A stretch of DNA of 64,000 nucleotides from Ypsolopha sequella (GCA_934047225.1 OW203988.1:10140229-10204228); one strand, 5' to 3'. Shown: positions 32,164 to 43,694, numbered from the stretch's first letter. Made by a program: numbers and translations. The notes: generated from the letters alone by a model not told the origin.

Positions 32164-32607
32164 ATTTATTTTATAGATTAGTTGTAAGATATTTTACATT
32201 CATCGCAGTTAAGAATGTAGGATTTGTTGTAACTTTTACTAGGTTACAATTGATTGATTGATTGATACAAAAAATTAATCAAGATTTTTAATGATTTCTG
32301 AAATACGCTCCCTCACATGCAGAGTGGTACTTGCAACTTGCCATATTAATTCAAAGAAATTACTACTTTCAACAAACTTGTGGATTAAATGTAACCTTGT
32401 AAAAGTAGTTAACTTAAATGCTGTGATGTCATTAGATAGATAGTTATGTAAGTTTAATGTGCCAGATAACGATTTTATTTATCCTGTTTTGAATCAAAAA
32501 GATTTAAACCTTTTTAAGACCTATACTCTAGCTTTTCAACACTAGAGACAGTACAAATATAACAAAAACTGTTTTGTACGCAATTCTTGTATTATTTTCT
32601 CTTGCAG

Positions 32608-32692
32608 AATACCACTACAACGTTAATTCTAATAGACCGTCGTCCAAGGGGGTGTTTTCTTGATTATATTTGGAGACTATACTATGAATAAA
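32608..32692 (+). other. Possible alternative last exon with AATAAA
   Basis: A strong acceptor 'attattttctcttgcag' ends at 32607 and AATAAA lies at 32687-32692, so this is a plausible 3'-terminal exon. Joined to 32159 it adds only IPLQR before a stop at 32623-32625. Part of it (32632-32680) is repeated at 32880-32933, inside the foldback element that follows. Confidence 0.4.
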
Positions 32693-32702
32693 ATATTAAA
32701 TA

Positions 32703-34946
32703 GATCATACATTGTATGAAAAATTTATTTATTACTATTAATCTTTCATACGTTGTTTATAGGCATTCGTAAATTGTTACATAATTTTACAAGGTCGTAC
32801 CCTTTGAATAGTTTGAATAAAAAAAAATAAGTACTCTATATTTGTAGATATGCTTGAAAGCAGAGATTGACAACGTTTTATAGACCGTCGCTCAAGGTGG
32901 GTTTTCTTGTGTATAAGATTGTGTTTGGAGACTATAATTTGATTGGTGAATTTAAATATAAACTTCCTGCCGTGCCAAGTAGGAAGCGTTTGGGAGTTAA
33001 AGAGTTTGAAAAGTGCAAAATTCGCAAAAAATTATGTACTTAATTGTCTAAAAGGTTTATCTTAGGATGATTGGCAGTATTATTTTGAACAGCTTAGACT
33101 AAATTCCAGAAGATTTACAGGAATCATGTGCAGAAGCAGAGGTTTTTTATATATGAAAGCTTGTACGAAAAGATATGTTTATCTGATTGTTTCATATAAA
33201 ACACATTCAGGAGTATTTGGTTGTCTAAAATCTATGTCATAAGATAAATGGAAATATGACTTTGAACAGCTAAGACTAACTTTCAGAGAATTTAAAGGGA
33301 GGATGTGCAGAACCAGAGGTTTTTTACTATATAAATTTGTACTAAAAAAATATGTTTATGTGATTGTTTCAGGAAACCACATTCAAGAGTAACTTGATTG
33401 TCTAAAAATTCCGACTTAGGATAATTGGCAGTATTATTTGGAACAGTTTAGACAAAATTCCAGACGATTTAGATCTGATCAGAGGTTTAAAATAGGAGAG
33501 TTTTGACCGAAAAGTGATGATGAAGTGATTGTTTGATAAAATCAAATTCAGAAGCACTTGGTAGTCCTAAACTCCATCTTAGAATAATTGGCCGTATCAT
33601 TTTGAATAGCTTAGACTAAATTTCAGACAATTTACAGAAAACCTGTGCAGGATCAGACGTTTTTTAGTTGGAAATTTTTCACCAATAAAATATGTTTATG
33701 TGATTGTTTCAAAAAAAGACATTCAGGATTACTTGATTGTCTAAAAATTCTGTCGAAGGATAACTAGCAGTATCATTTTAAGCAGTTTAGACCAGAGGTT
33801 TTTTTTATGGAAGTTTGTCCAAAAAAATATGTTTATTTAATTTTTTCATGAAACCAGATTCAGTAGTAACTAGTTTGTTTAAAATTTCCGTCTTAGGATA
33901 ATTAGCAGTATCATTTTGAACACTTTAAACTAAATTCCAGAAGGTTTAAAGGAAGCATATGCATGATCAGAGGTTTTTAAGTAGGATAATTTTGACCAAA
34001 AAGAGATGATGAAGTAATTCTTTGATAAAATCACATTCAGAAGCACTTGATAGTCTAAAAATGATATCTTAAAATTATTCTTCTCAAACAGCCATAAAAA
34101 CTCTTTCATACTAACAAATCTATTTCACCAGAAGAAATAATGTTTGTAAACAACTTTATAACCTAAAAGTGATGAAAAAAAGCATTTTTCTATCCATAAA
34201 TACATACATTTTAGTTTAAACTCATAAAAGTAAACTCGCATACAATAATATGTTTAATTGTACATTACAAATTGCAATTGAAAATATATTTCATCACTTT
34301 TAGGTTCGAAAGTTGTTTACAAACATTATTTCTTGTGGTGAAATAGAGTATATATTCTATTAATCACTTCAGCATCACTTTTTGGTCAAAACTCTCCTAT
34401 TTTAAAGCTCTGATCTTGCACATGGTTCCTATAAAACATCAGGAATTTAGGCTGTTCAAAATGATACTGCCAATTATGCTAAGACGGAATTTTTAGACAG
34501 TCAAGTTACTCCTGAATGTCGATTCAAGAAACAATCATATAAACACATTTTTTTGGTACAAACTTTCATACTAAAAATCTTCTGGTTCTGCACATGCTTC
34601 CTGTAAATCTTCTAGAATTTACTCTAAGCTGTTGAAAATAACACTGCTAATTATCCTGCGACAGAATTTTTAGATAATCATCAATCACATAAACATATTT
34701 TATTTTTAGGTAATCAAGTACATAATTTTTTGTGACTTTTGCACTTTTCAAACCGGCATAACTCCCAAACGCTTCCTTCTTGGCACAGCAGAAGTTGATA
34801 TTTAAGTTCAGCAATAATATCATGTACTTACTTTTTTGAATCCAAGCTATTCAAAGGGTACGAGCGTGTAACATTATGCGAATGCCTATAAATAACGTAT
34901 TAAAGATTAAAAGTAATAAATCAATTATTCATACAGTGTATGATAT
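32703..34946. mobile_element. 2.2-kb foldback element with tandem subrepeats in its arms
   Basis: Outer arms: 32703-32830 pairs with 34840-34946 ('ctttgaatagtttgaa' against 'ttcaagctattcaaag'-like sequence, and 'ataggcattcgta'). 32950-33045 pairs with 34712-34800 ('aagcgtttgggagttaaag' against 'taactcccaaacgctt'). Between them lies an array of about 175-bp units marked by variants of 'taattggcagtatcatttt', starting near 33061, 33238, 33416, 33580, 33754 and 33893; two inverted units are centred near 34470 and 34650. The centre is a separate hairpin (34122-34178 with 34288-34345). No transposase frame. The architecture recalls Drosophila FB elements, whose long inverted repeats consist of tandem subrepeats; homology is not implied. 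Confidence 0.85.
32880..32933 (+). repeat. Duplicate of the possible last exon of the host gene
   Basis: 'atagaccgtcgctcaaggtg' and 'ttggagactataat' repeat 32632-32680 ('atagaccgtcgtccaagggg', 'ttggagactatac'), 248 bp downstream. The right arm of the foldback has no counterpart of it. Confidence 0.75.
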
Positions 34947-34949
34947 ATT

Positions 34950-35715
34950 TTAAACTAAATTATGGTAAATCATCTATTCGAACTTTTCAATGCAAATGTA
35001 GGTTTTACAAACTGACATACAAAATATTAATTTTTGTATTAAACAAGATTGTTGCAAACCACAGGAAATTATCGTTTCTTTTACATAGATAATAGATTTA
35101 TTCAAAATATCAAACAAAAGAAGTCGATACGAGTCGCGGTTTACATAATAACGTGATATTGTTTCAACAAAGACAGTTGGTTATTATTATGAACGATCAT
35201 TTTCTCGTTTAGTGGACAAAAGAAATGAGAACTATGTTTCTTCTATTATATTTTTAAGGCAAACTAGTTCTTACTACGTTACACTAAAATTTAAAATCTC
35301 CATACTTTACAGAGTCTGCAATTATGAAGATATATTCAAGTATTTGTATTCAAATAGCGTTACTAAGTAGGTAGTTAACCTGGCTTTTGTCAATCGCCAA
35401 AAAATTCGTTTTTTGTTTGTATTATTTCTGGATTTGACTTTCACTTCGTCTGTTTATTTTATTAAATATTACAAATTGTACTATAGTTAGTGATCTATTT
35501 GGTTTGATATAACCTACCTACGAACAACATAGAACTTGTTATTGTTAATACAACTACTAAAATGTATTTTGCTGTTATCATACCGCTTGTAAATATGTAA
35601 TATACTAATATAAAAATTACTATAATATTTCATTTTTTCAATCCTCGAGAAATCTCAAACTGACTTTTAAAATTGTTTGGATAACAAGAATTTCCAGTAT
35701 AAATTGGTTGGGCTT
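34950..35715. other. No feature recognised
   Basis: AT-rich sequence between two foldback elements; no gene or repeat identified. Confidence 0.4.
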
Positions 35716-35719
35716 CCTG

Positions 35720-36063
35720 TTAAGAGCGGTTTTGCAGCCGGATTGAGAAAAACCCGCCATTTTCTAATTAATCAAAACGTTACTCTTAAATTCAAAGTTC
35801 ACTCAATAGATATTCAACAAAACTATTACCTATGTATTGTGGATATTGCCATCGCAACGTTTCCGTTGGTTTCTCTAAATTAGAATTTCAAATATTTTAA
35901 TTTTTTTAAAACCAATGCAAACTTTACGATGGCAGCATACACAATACAAAGGTAATAATGCTTTGTTGAATAACTATTGAGAGATTTTTGAATTTAAGTG
36001 TTCTGCTTCGATTAATTAAAAAAAGGCGGATTTTTCACTATCAGGCTGCGAAAACGCTCTTAA
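35720..36063. mobile_element. Foldback MITE, about 344 bp
   Basis: Left 'taagagcggttttgcagccg' pairs with right 'aggctgcgaaaacgctctta'. Complementarity continues through 'ttcaacaaaactattacctatg' variants to a short AT-rich loop near 35905, so nearly the whole element is two arms of about 160 bp. Confidence 0.88.
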
Positions 36064-36069
36064 ATAAAA

Positions 36070-37110
36070 TTTTCTACAGATGGTACGACTAAATGGGCAA
36101 AAGGACTTGCAATATTCCTTTCAAAATCTTGGAAAGACTATCGAGGGCCATAGTCACAAGAAGTGATTTTCGCAGTTGCATCATTTATAATCTTCACAAT
36201 ATTTACATCTACAAGGAGTAGTCCTTAGGTAAAATTACGTGACAAAGTCTAGTTTTGATTTTAATATACTCAGTACTACAGTATGGGTAAAACAATTTAA
36301 GATTCAAATAGCAAAACCTCTTTTTAGTTATGATATGTGTACAAGCAAGTCATATAGATGGAAATAAAGTGTGCCAGCCGAATTCCTATTAGATATTCAA
36401 GCAATGATGGAGAACTTGGCTAAGTGTACATTTTTTGGTAAAAATACCGGCCTAATGGATTAATTTGAAAATTTAAACGCAAGTATCTCTTGCATTTCTG
36501 TTTTTGTAATTGAAGTATTGTCTAATAAGCATGCAAACAAACACAGATATCGTGTGAACATGCGATGCTCTGGCTCTGGCACCCAATTTAGATGCGTTTC
36601 TCGCTGATGCTTCATAATATGGTTAGTTGAATTACGACTGTTCTTGCAGCGTTTAATAATATTTCAATTATAAATAAGGCTATTGCCTCCACTAAAAATG
36701 GGTTAAATTCTCAGCAAAAATTCTGAAAAACATATACTTATATTGCTGATAAAATTATTAAGTTTAAAATACCTAGATGATGTATTTAGTCCGGGGTTTA
36801 TAAAAAGATGTGAATCTTTTACACAAAACCATCAAAATCACGCACGTTCTGGGAAAATTGGTTTAACATTTGGAACTACTCACTTGATTTTCATAGTTCT
36901 TGTTTTTAAATAAAGTGTAGCATAAAAAAATAGATAATGGAAATTCGCGTCCATGTGAAAAGTGTTATATTTTCCTATTTTTAGCTAGCCGAAGACGCAG
37001 TGACGACGTCGTAACAGCTACTTTGAAATGCACGCTATTGATATGTGTACCGACACACGTCGAGTTACTAATTTAAGGATACAATTAAGTAATTAAGGGG
37101 TTTTTAATGA
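36070..37110. other. No feature recognised
   Basis: AT-rich with some less biased patches (36540-36610); no exon, palindrome or known repeat could be supported. Confidence 0.4.
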
Positions 37111-37111
37111 G

Positions 37112-37250
37112 CTTAATTAGCAGCTCGATGTGTTTCGGTACAAATATTGACAGAAATGACATTGAAATAACGTTCATGTCAGCGTGCATTGCAAAGTGGC
37201 TGCTACGATGACGATCGCTGCATCGCTGGATTGCATGAAAAATGGGAGAA
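37112..37250 (+). repeat. Dispersed repeat, copy 2 (pair with 19869-20005)
   Basis: 'ttagcagctcgatgtgtttc' and 'gacagaaatgacattgaaat' match the other copy; the 3' halves have diverged. Confidence 0.65.
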
Positions 37251-37330
37251 AATAATACTTTCCATATAAAATAATAAATCAGATATTCATAAGTTTAGAA
37301 CATCATTATGTAAGATTTTTGTATTGCTCG

Positions 37331-37345
37331 TGTGTGTGTGTGTGT
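37331..37345. repeat. (GT)n microsatellite
   Basis: Seven GT units. Confidence 0.9.
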
Positions 37346-37724
37346 ATAAGATTTAACCTAGCTTCCCAAAGCATTTGAAAGATATTTTATTTATTTACCG
37401 TAGGTTAAAGCTTTTAAGGTTTAAAAACTTCGCAAAAACGTTCTTTTTTTACAATTTTCGAAAATTTGTATTTTTCATAGAAATTTTAAAGCGATTTAAA
37501 AAATCTGCTTAGTTTCCAAAGCCCCTTAACTAGAGGTGGTATCTTATCCTCGTATATCCACTTGATTCGCTATAAAATTCCGTTAGTTTATTTCACATGC
37601 AATTACTACATTGAAGATATTCTAGTCAACATATCGTTATCAATAAATTGAATATGAATCTGAATAAACATAGTCAAAAAATTATATTCTTGTTTATTAG
37701 CAATCATAGCAATGTCGAATTAAG

Positions 37725-38035
37725 ACGGCGGCAGAGCAATCTCAGTTCATACAAACGAAATACCAAAACCAAATTGTAAATTATTCCGATTTCATTCCAA
37801 AATATCTAGGTTCCCAAATATCAGTAAGTATATTAAATAAGAACACTGATTTAAATACAAAACATGAGAAAAATAAACTTTGTATGGAAATTTTAAATTG
37901 TCCTTTCAAAATGTATATCTGGGAACCTAGATATTCTGTAATCCAATCGGATTAAACGCACACTATGCTAAGAACAGCTATGATTTACAAATGGTTTGGT
38001 ATTTCGTTTATATGAACTGGGATTCCTCCGCCGGC
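37725..38035. mobile_element. MITE, about 310 bp
   Basis: Left 'ctcagttcatacaaacgaaa' plus 'taccaaaaccaaattgtaaa' pairs with right 'tttggtatttcgtttatatg' plus 'aactgggattcc'. An inner pair 'aatatctaggttccca' and 'tgggaacctagatatt' adds to it. Confidence 0.85.
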
Positions 38036-38039
38036 CGCT

Positions 38040-39225
38040 TATGTTCCATTTCATTAGTCGATAGATCCATCTTTGTCATTTGTCATTCCAAACGCGATAT
38101 TTTATCCAAGTTAGCGTCCATTACTAAAAAAGCAAGAGATAAAAATATGACAAATAAGGTAGCTGAATAGTAGGCGTACAGTTTTCATCCATACAAGTTC
38201 ACCAACAATTTTAATGAAGGCTCTGAATATACGGCTTAGTGAGCCTCCACGGCAATAAGAGAACATTGCGGAAGTACATGAAATTAGTCAAGAGCATGCG
38301 CCACACAAGTTTACTCTTAGAGACATGCTAATTTCAGCCTTATATCAAAGGAATCCGTAGCAAGCATTTTTTTACAGGAGTTTCAAGATGGCGCCGTGAT
38401 GGATGCTTTCGTTCTACTGGGAACCATTTTCTACGGGAATTTCCATAATTTTAAGACCATTCGCAATTACGGCAGTGTGCAGCATGCGCATGCTTCTTGT
38501 TTCTTAACCTGGAATAATCGCTGGAAGATAATTAAACCGTCTTATGTATGTCTATGAAGTTGAGGCACCTAGAAATCTTTAGTGAATTCTTTATTTCATC
38601 CATCGAAGTCTTCGTAGGTATCGGGTTGAAAATTGTAATTCCGTTCGGTCTAGAGCGTCTTTTTGGTCAATCGTTTAATTTAGTCGAATTAGTATGCGGT
38701 GTTAAAATTGTTCTAAATATCAAGAAATTTATTAGTTCTGATATATATTTTATTAAATCCTGTACTCTATGAGATTTCAGAGGTTATTCCGAGTCACTTC
38801 CGACCCAATGTTATAGAAGTTGAGTCTGTTATTTATCGGTTTTAGAGCAGATGTACACGACTTTTTTGTACATGCAGGTAAAGAACGCGGAATGGCCATC
38901 TGAGTATATTTCGAGAAAAACGCGTTTAAAGTTTGAAATGAGAAATTAACTTTTTAATGAGACTATAAATACATACTTAAATTACTTACATTAATTTACA
39001 CTCGAAATTAAACTTATTTTCTAAGTTTTAACAATTTGTTATAGTTAAAAATAAAAAAAGATAAAAAGCTTCCAATCAAAACACTTACTTTACTGTATTC
39101 CAGTTTTTTGCGATTGGGAATGAGACTATCATAAAACAAAAGGATTTTCATTAAAAAAAAAAAACAATTTGAAAAAATGTGACATTCTTTGTGTTTTCTG
39201 TGGACCCTTCACATGCAGTCTCATC
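38040..39225. other. No gene recognised
   Basis: Less AT-rich at 38040-38540. 'tttttttacag' followed by 'gagtttcaagatggcgccgt' at 38380-38398 looks acceptor-like, but the downstream frames close quickly. No exon is claimed. Confidence 0.35.
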
Positions 39226-39227
39226 AC

Positions 39228-39400
39228 AACGTTTTCATTCAACGTTAAACAAGTGGTAAGTTTACAAATAAATAAATTTCGAAAAACTTACTAAGCTTGC
39301 TTGATCGTCATAAAAATTTTAACCCAAATCCCAAGATAGGTTAAAAGTCTGGTTCCTCACTTACTACCGCCGCTTCCTAATGAGGATCGAAAATCTTCAA
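39228..39400 (-). mobile_element. Degenerate tRNA-derived SINE
   Basis: 'aacaagtggtaagtttacaa' followed by 'tttcgaaaaactta' matches the body of the minus-strand SINE at 44745-44800; 'ttactaccgccgcttcc' near 39360 corresponds to its head. The B box is not preserved. Confidence 0.5.
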
Positions 39401-39795
39401 GTTTCGTTAGTTTGTAGACAGCCAAAACCTATCAATTTTATCCTTCACTTCTGTTGAAACTACTCAAACAGTGTGTTTATTGATTTCTGTAAGGCTCCTT
39501 CAACGGTTTTGGAATTAAAGATTTATTAATGCAGTTTCTTAGAATTATACACTTATATGTGAGCCTGAAGTCGTTTAGCTTGTTTACGAAGATTGTTATT
39601 TCTGAGTAGAGGTCCGTACGGTCATAAGCCTAATTGGCCCGCATTTCTATGGCAATATTATCACATTGCTCATAAAGCATCGGCAGATATGTGGGCTGCC
39701 ACGTATGATACCTCTGTGTTAATAGTATATTAAACTGTCAACCTGGGAACTCATTTGTGCGAGGCTAAAGTGCCACGGAGTTTTGTAGAATTACT

Positions 39796-40430
39796 TCAAT
39801 AAAAAAACCGGCCAAGTGCGAGTCGGACTCGCGTACCTAGGGTTCCGTATTGTGGATGATAAGTTTAATTTTGTAATATTTTTCTTAAATTTCTCAACCG
39901 CTTTACTTTTCCTGTAATCTTTACGTAAACACATATTACCGTGATTTTTTTCATATTTTTTGGTCCACCAGTTTTGGAGATAAGGGAGGGGGACATACAA
40001 GTTTTTATGGTTTTTCAAGGATTTCTCGAAATATATGCAATTAAATATAGTCAAACTATATATTTTTAATACCTACAATTTCGTACCCATGTTGTATTTT
40101 TATAAAATATTTTATTTATTCATCTTACTTCTTTTTAAATTTTTTCATTTGTGCTCAATTTTTTTTAATCTCTACAGTTTTCCTGTAATTAGCCAGTTAT
40201 AATATATAATCGACATATTTAAGTGGGGGAGACATATACATATTTTTGTGGTTTTTTATTTAGATATGTAAGCAAATTAATGCTATTTTTGTGCCTAATT
40301 TCATGTCTTTATCTTTAACGGTGCTAAAGTTATGAGGCTGTGACATACGGACGGACGGATAATGGAGTCCCACCAGGCCACCATAAAGGTTTCTTTTGTA
40401 CCTTTTAGGTACGGAATCCTAATAACGAGG
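39796..40430 (+). mobile_element. 'gtgcgagtcggactcgcg' element, copy 1
   Basis: Starts 'aaccggccaagtgcgagtcg' followed by 'gactcgcg' and 'agggttccgta', and ends with 'acatacggacggacggataa' and 'ggtacggaatccta'. 'ggttccgta' near the 5' end and 'tacggaatcc' at the 3' end are inverted. The same layout occurs at 62222-62770. This is a very abundant lepidopteran repeat to my knowledge; its transposition class is not resolved here. Confidence 0.8.
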
Positions 40431-40798
40431 TAAGTTCGACATCCACTTATAGATATGAACAAGTTAGGTATTACTATTCGAAAATAGTTGATAGATTCAT
40501 CCAAACCGAAGAAAGACATGTGACAGACAGATAGACAGGCACACGATACATTTTTCAGAAAAAAGCTAATATAATAAAGTATACATACATAGTATAGTGT
40601 TTATCGTGTATGACAACGATATTAATAACGTTGGTGTCAAGCCCGGACTTAGAGACCCAGGGCCCCTAGGCACTTGACATTCCCAAGCCATTTTGGAATA
40701 AAATGCACATAAATGGCCCTAGTACAGAAAATATAATTTTTAACCGACTTTCATTACTATAAATCAACATCAGAATTAATGTAGTCTATGCTATATAT

Positions 40799-41125
40799 CA
40801 GGTGGTAGAGCTGATCCCAGGCTCGACTGTGGAGGTACCACCATCTTACTTGGAGACCACCTCAAAGTAATTCGAGGGAGGCCCACCATGCCTGGGCCCG
40901 GTGGATGGCGGGATATCCATCCCTAATAGCCGGGCCTTATATGGAACAGACTGGTGACGGGCAGCAGCGTCACTGGTGCGAGGGTTCCGGCCCCGCGCTC
41001 ACCAACCCGGCTGCCCAGCGTGGGTGAGTATGGGCAATTCTTCCAGGATGACCGCCGGGAGTGGCAAAGTCCTGGAAAGGCCTATGTCCAACAGTGGACG
41101 AACTAGGCTGAAGGATGAGGATGAG
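40799..41125 (+). mobile_element. RTE-tailed SINE-like element nested in the hAT element
   Basis: From 'caggtggtagagctgatccc' to the end of the RTE-like block (DRREWQSPGKAYVQQWTN) and a 'gatgaggatgaggttgatg' tail. About 30 bp of the middle ('aagaggacagctcacaggc') are deleted compared with the other copies. 'ggttccggccccgcgctcac' resembles a degenerate B-box region. Confidence 0.8.
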
Positions 41126-41233
41126 GTTGATGATGCTTTATATGTCACTATAGTTACGTCAATGGTCGTCATACGTGGCGTATAAAATGCCCCGTATTTT
41201 TTTTTTGTTTTTTCTCTATGTGGCTTACCTGCG

Positions 41234-41450
41234 TATGTATCTTAATTTGCCAACTGGACTGGGTGCCTATCATCAAAAACATAGATATACTATCGAATTC
41301 CGATTTTCTAAAGATATGTTCGTTCGCACTTGAAGTGACGACACAGTTCGTAAACAGTTCAATACCCACTAAAGGTAAATATGAAAGTTCAGTTTTTATC
41401 TATGTTTTTGATGATAATCATCCAGTCCAGCTGGCAACCAAAGATACATA
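41234..41450. mobile_element. Palindromic MITE nested in the hAT element
   Basis: 'tatgtatcttaatttgccaa' through 'atcatcaaaaacatagata' pairs with 'tatctatgtttttgatgata' through 'ggcaaccaaagatacata'. Arms of about 55 bp, 217 bp in total. Confidence 0.88.
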
Positions 41451-41864
41451 ATATAGGGGCAGCTTGGGGTAGCTGGGTGGTTGGGGCCCCTAGGCTGGTT
41501 GGGCCCTAGGCCCGTGCATTGTAGGCCTAAAGGGGAAATCCGGGCCTGGTTGGTGTACGAATAAATAAACGGCAAATTGGTATAGAAGAAGGCGTTTGGT
41601 ACAGATGTAGGTCATAACGATCATTTTACACCAAAAAAACTTGGATGAAATAAACATTAAAAATGCTGTTCTATAATACTGGTTAAATAATTTTTCGTGA
41701 AAAAATGTAGATAAACAACTTTTTTTCCGACAATTGACTTCTTAATCACTAATTTCTTATTTGTACTAACTACATAATTTCATGTCCAAGTTGATTAAAA
41801 TATGTGTTAGGTATATTCGTATAACCGTGACTAATTGTAGGTACTTATAAAAGCAACGTAATAA

Positions 41865-42205
41865 ATCATAGTAGTTTATGCTACAAGGGCGAAAATGAAT
41901 AAACTAGTAATTTATTGCTCTTACGCCCGTGTATCATACTACGTTTTTCAATGCATAGTGTGAGGAAATAAAACAAATATAATCTTGTGAACTTTAAATT
42001 ATGTTGGCTCAAAAGGACTGTATCCAGAGCTGTTAAACAGTGGAAAAAAAGTAAAACATTTATGGTACACAAGAAAGGCTGCAGGTTAGCCAACTTCTCG
42101 TATATAAATAAAAAAAAAATATGATAATAGAGCCCTAGGGCAAAATAATCGACTTTCTGTTCGGTTTTGATGCATAAAAAGTGGGCCTTTACGAGCACTT
42201 GCATT
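41865..42205 (-). repeat. Dispersed repeat, inverted copy of 8225-8635
   Basis: Complement of 8225-8635 without its 50-bp inner palindrome. A 107-codon minus frame crosses it, but the homologous copy has a stop and shifts in that frame, so it is not a gene. Confidence 0.8.
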
Positions 42206-42397
42206 GAAAACTCATTTAATGAATTTGATTTTTACAACCATATTCGTGTTGCGAGACTTTGGATAATGACCGAGGATGAAGTGCGTTAGCCTAGACAGGG
42301 GAGAGTGAAAGTAAGCGATCTGGGAATCTGTCCGGTGACTATCCGGCTTTTCAGAAGTCTGTAATAGGGGAATTAATGATGGAACTCAACTGCCTGT

Positions 42398-42425
42398 ATG
42401 ATGTCGTCATTAATAATGACGTCAT
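42398..42425. promoter_or_regulatory. Palindrome with a CRE-like TGACGTCA
   Basis: 'atgtcgtcattaataatgac' followed by 'gtcat' is a near-perfect inverted repeat containing TGACGTCA at its right end. Whether it binds anything is unknown. Confidence 0.25.
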
Positions 42426-42429
42426 TTCG

Positions 42430-43555
42430 GGATACGACATGTCACTTGGCGGCATGGTTTTATCATGACAGACCAAATTCATCATTTTCCAGAGACGTCA
42501 CCTGAGATAATGAAGAGCCGTGCTAATTACAAGGCAGTATAGGTATGGGAAAATGTAAACAAAGCCCGTTATATTATCTGACGAGTTTCTAGATGATAAA
42601 GATAAGCACAGCTCTTTATGAACATAAAAAATAACGCCCTTTGAAAAAGAAATGTTCTCTCTTAAAGAGCGTTGTCACGGTAAAACGGTAAATCACTCGT
42701 TTTCAGGTTAAATTACTCGTAAATAGCAATAATTTTCTGTAAATTAATTTTGACGCCACATTAAAAATATCTGAATATTGTAAGCGATCGAAATAAAAAA
42801 AAAATATGTATTAATCATAAAAATACAAGCTTATTTCGAACTAGTTTTATTGAAATTGTACGGATAGACTGAATTTTCAAATGAAATTATGAATTAAGAA
42901 TGAATCGTGGATATCTGAAAAACAAAAGTGGATGTCGGAAAATATCGTTAGTTTTGGTAAATAAAATAAGAACGTAAATTTAATTCATGTTTTTCACTTA
43001 AATTTAGAAATAAAACTACGTAAAAACAATATTTTGGCCAAGTTCATCATTGTTTTTTATGTACTAATTGTTTATCAAAGTTTATTAATATATTTTTCTA
43101 TGAAACAACTTATCCTTATAAATATGAAATTATAAAAATGTTATTGATATATTATATTGTCAATAATTTGTAATAAATGTTTTTAAACTGCTCTATCAAC
43201 GGGTGCGCAGTCGAAAAGTCGTCGTGTCTCTATCTACGCCTTACATGCGAGAGTGAGAGCGCCTTTTTTACCAACAACGCTCTTAAAAGGAAATAATTAT
43301 ATAATTCAAAGGAAATAAACAAATCAATAAAGTTGCATCATTTAAGCTTTTTATTAGTTATTATAAATCAAATAATAATTATGAAAACATATATCTAAAG
43401 ATTTTTTTTTATATATTTTGATCTCTGAAATGAGGTCGTCGTAAATATGTTCGAAACTAACAAAGGCCGAAACAATATCAAAAATTCTATATTTAATTTG
43501 TTTTTATTTTTATGTTTTCCTTAAAGTAACTACGAAATATACAATTTGTAACTTT
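42430..43555. other. No gene recognised
   Basis: AT-rich except 43195-43270, a mixed patch with 'gtctctatctacgcc' and 'gcgagagtgagagcgc'. No supported feature. Confidence 0.4.
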
Positions 43556-43559
43556 TGCG

Positions 43560-43694
43560 GTGTTACTACAAAACGGTGTTTAACTTTAGACAGTGTTTAA
43601 ATCTGTTGCTGTCACTCTTTTACAATATGAAAGAAAGGGTGACAACGACAGATTTAAACATTGTCTAAAGTTAAATACCGTTTTGTAGTAACAC
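43560..43694. repeat. 135-bp hairpin with about 60-bp arms
   Basis: 'gtgttactacaaaacggtgt' through 'aaatctgttgctgtcac' pairs with 'gtgacaacgacagatttaaa' through 'ccgttttgtagtaacac', with a loop of about 15 bases. It may be a small MITE or, less likely, a small-RNA precursor. Confidence 0.85.

Larger units (their letters stand above)
40638..41548. mobile_element. hAT-like non-autonomous element with nested insertions
   Basis: Left terminus 'caagcccggacttagagacc' plus 'cagggcccctaggc' and right terminus 'gggccctaggcccgtgcatt' to 'ggggaaatccgggcctg' are inverted repeats. The 8-bp duplication is the hallmark of hAT transposition. No transposase remains. An RTE-tailed SINE-like element (40799-41125) and a palindromic MITE (41234-41450) lie inside, so the original element was only about 350-400 bp long. 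Confidence 0.88.
40630..41556. repeat. Perfect 8-bp target-site duplication
   Basis: 'gttggtgt' at 40630-40637 and at 41549-41556, directly outside the inverted termini of the hAT-like element. Confidence 0.92.

Noticed and set aside
38380..38540. Exon starting after 'tttttttacag' with 'caagatggcgccgt'
   Set aside because: Frames close within a few codons and no donor fits; a YY1/Pho-like word alone is not enough.
41881..42204. 107-codon minus-strand open frame
   Set aside because: It lies in a dispersed repeat; the homologous copy at 8225-8635 has stops and indels in that frame, and there is no family motif.
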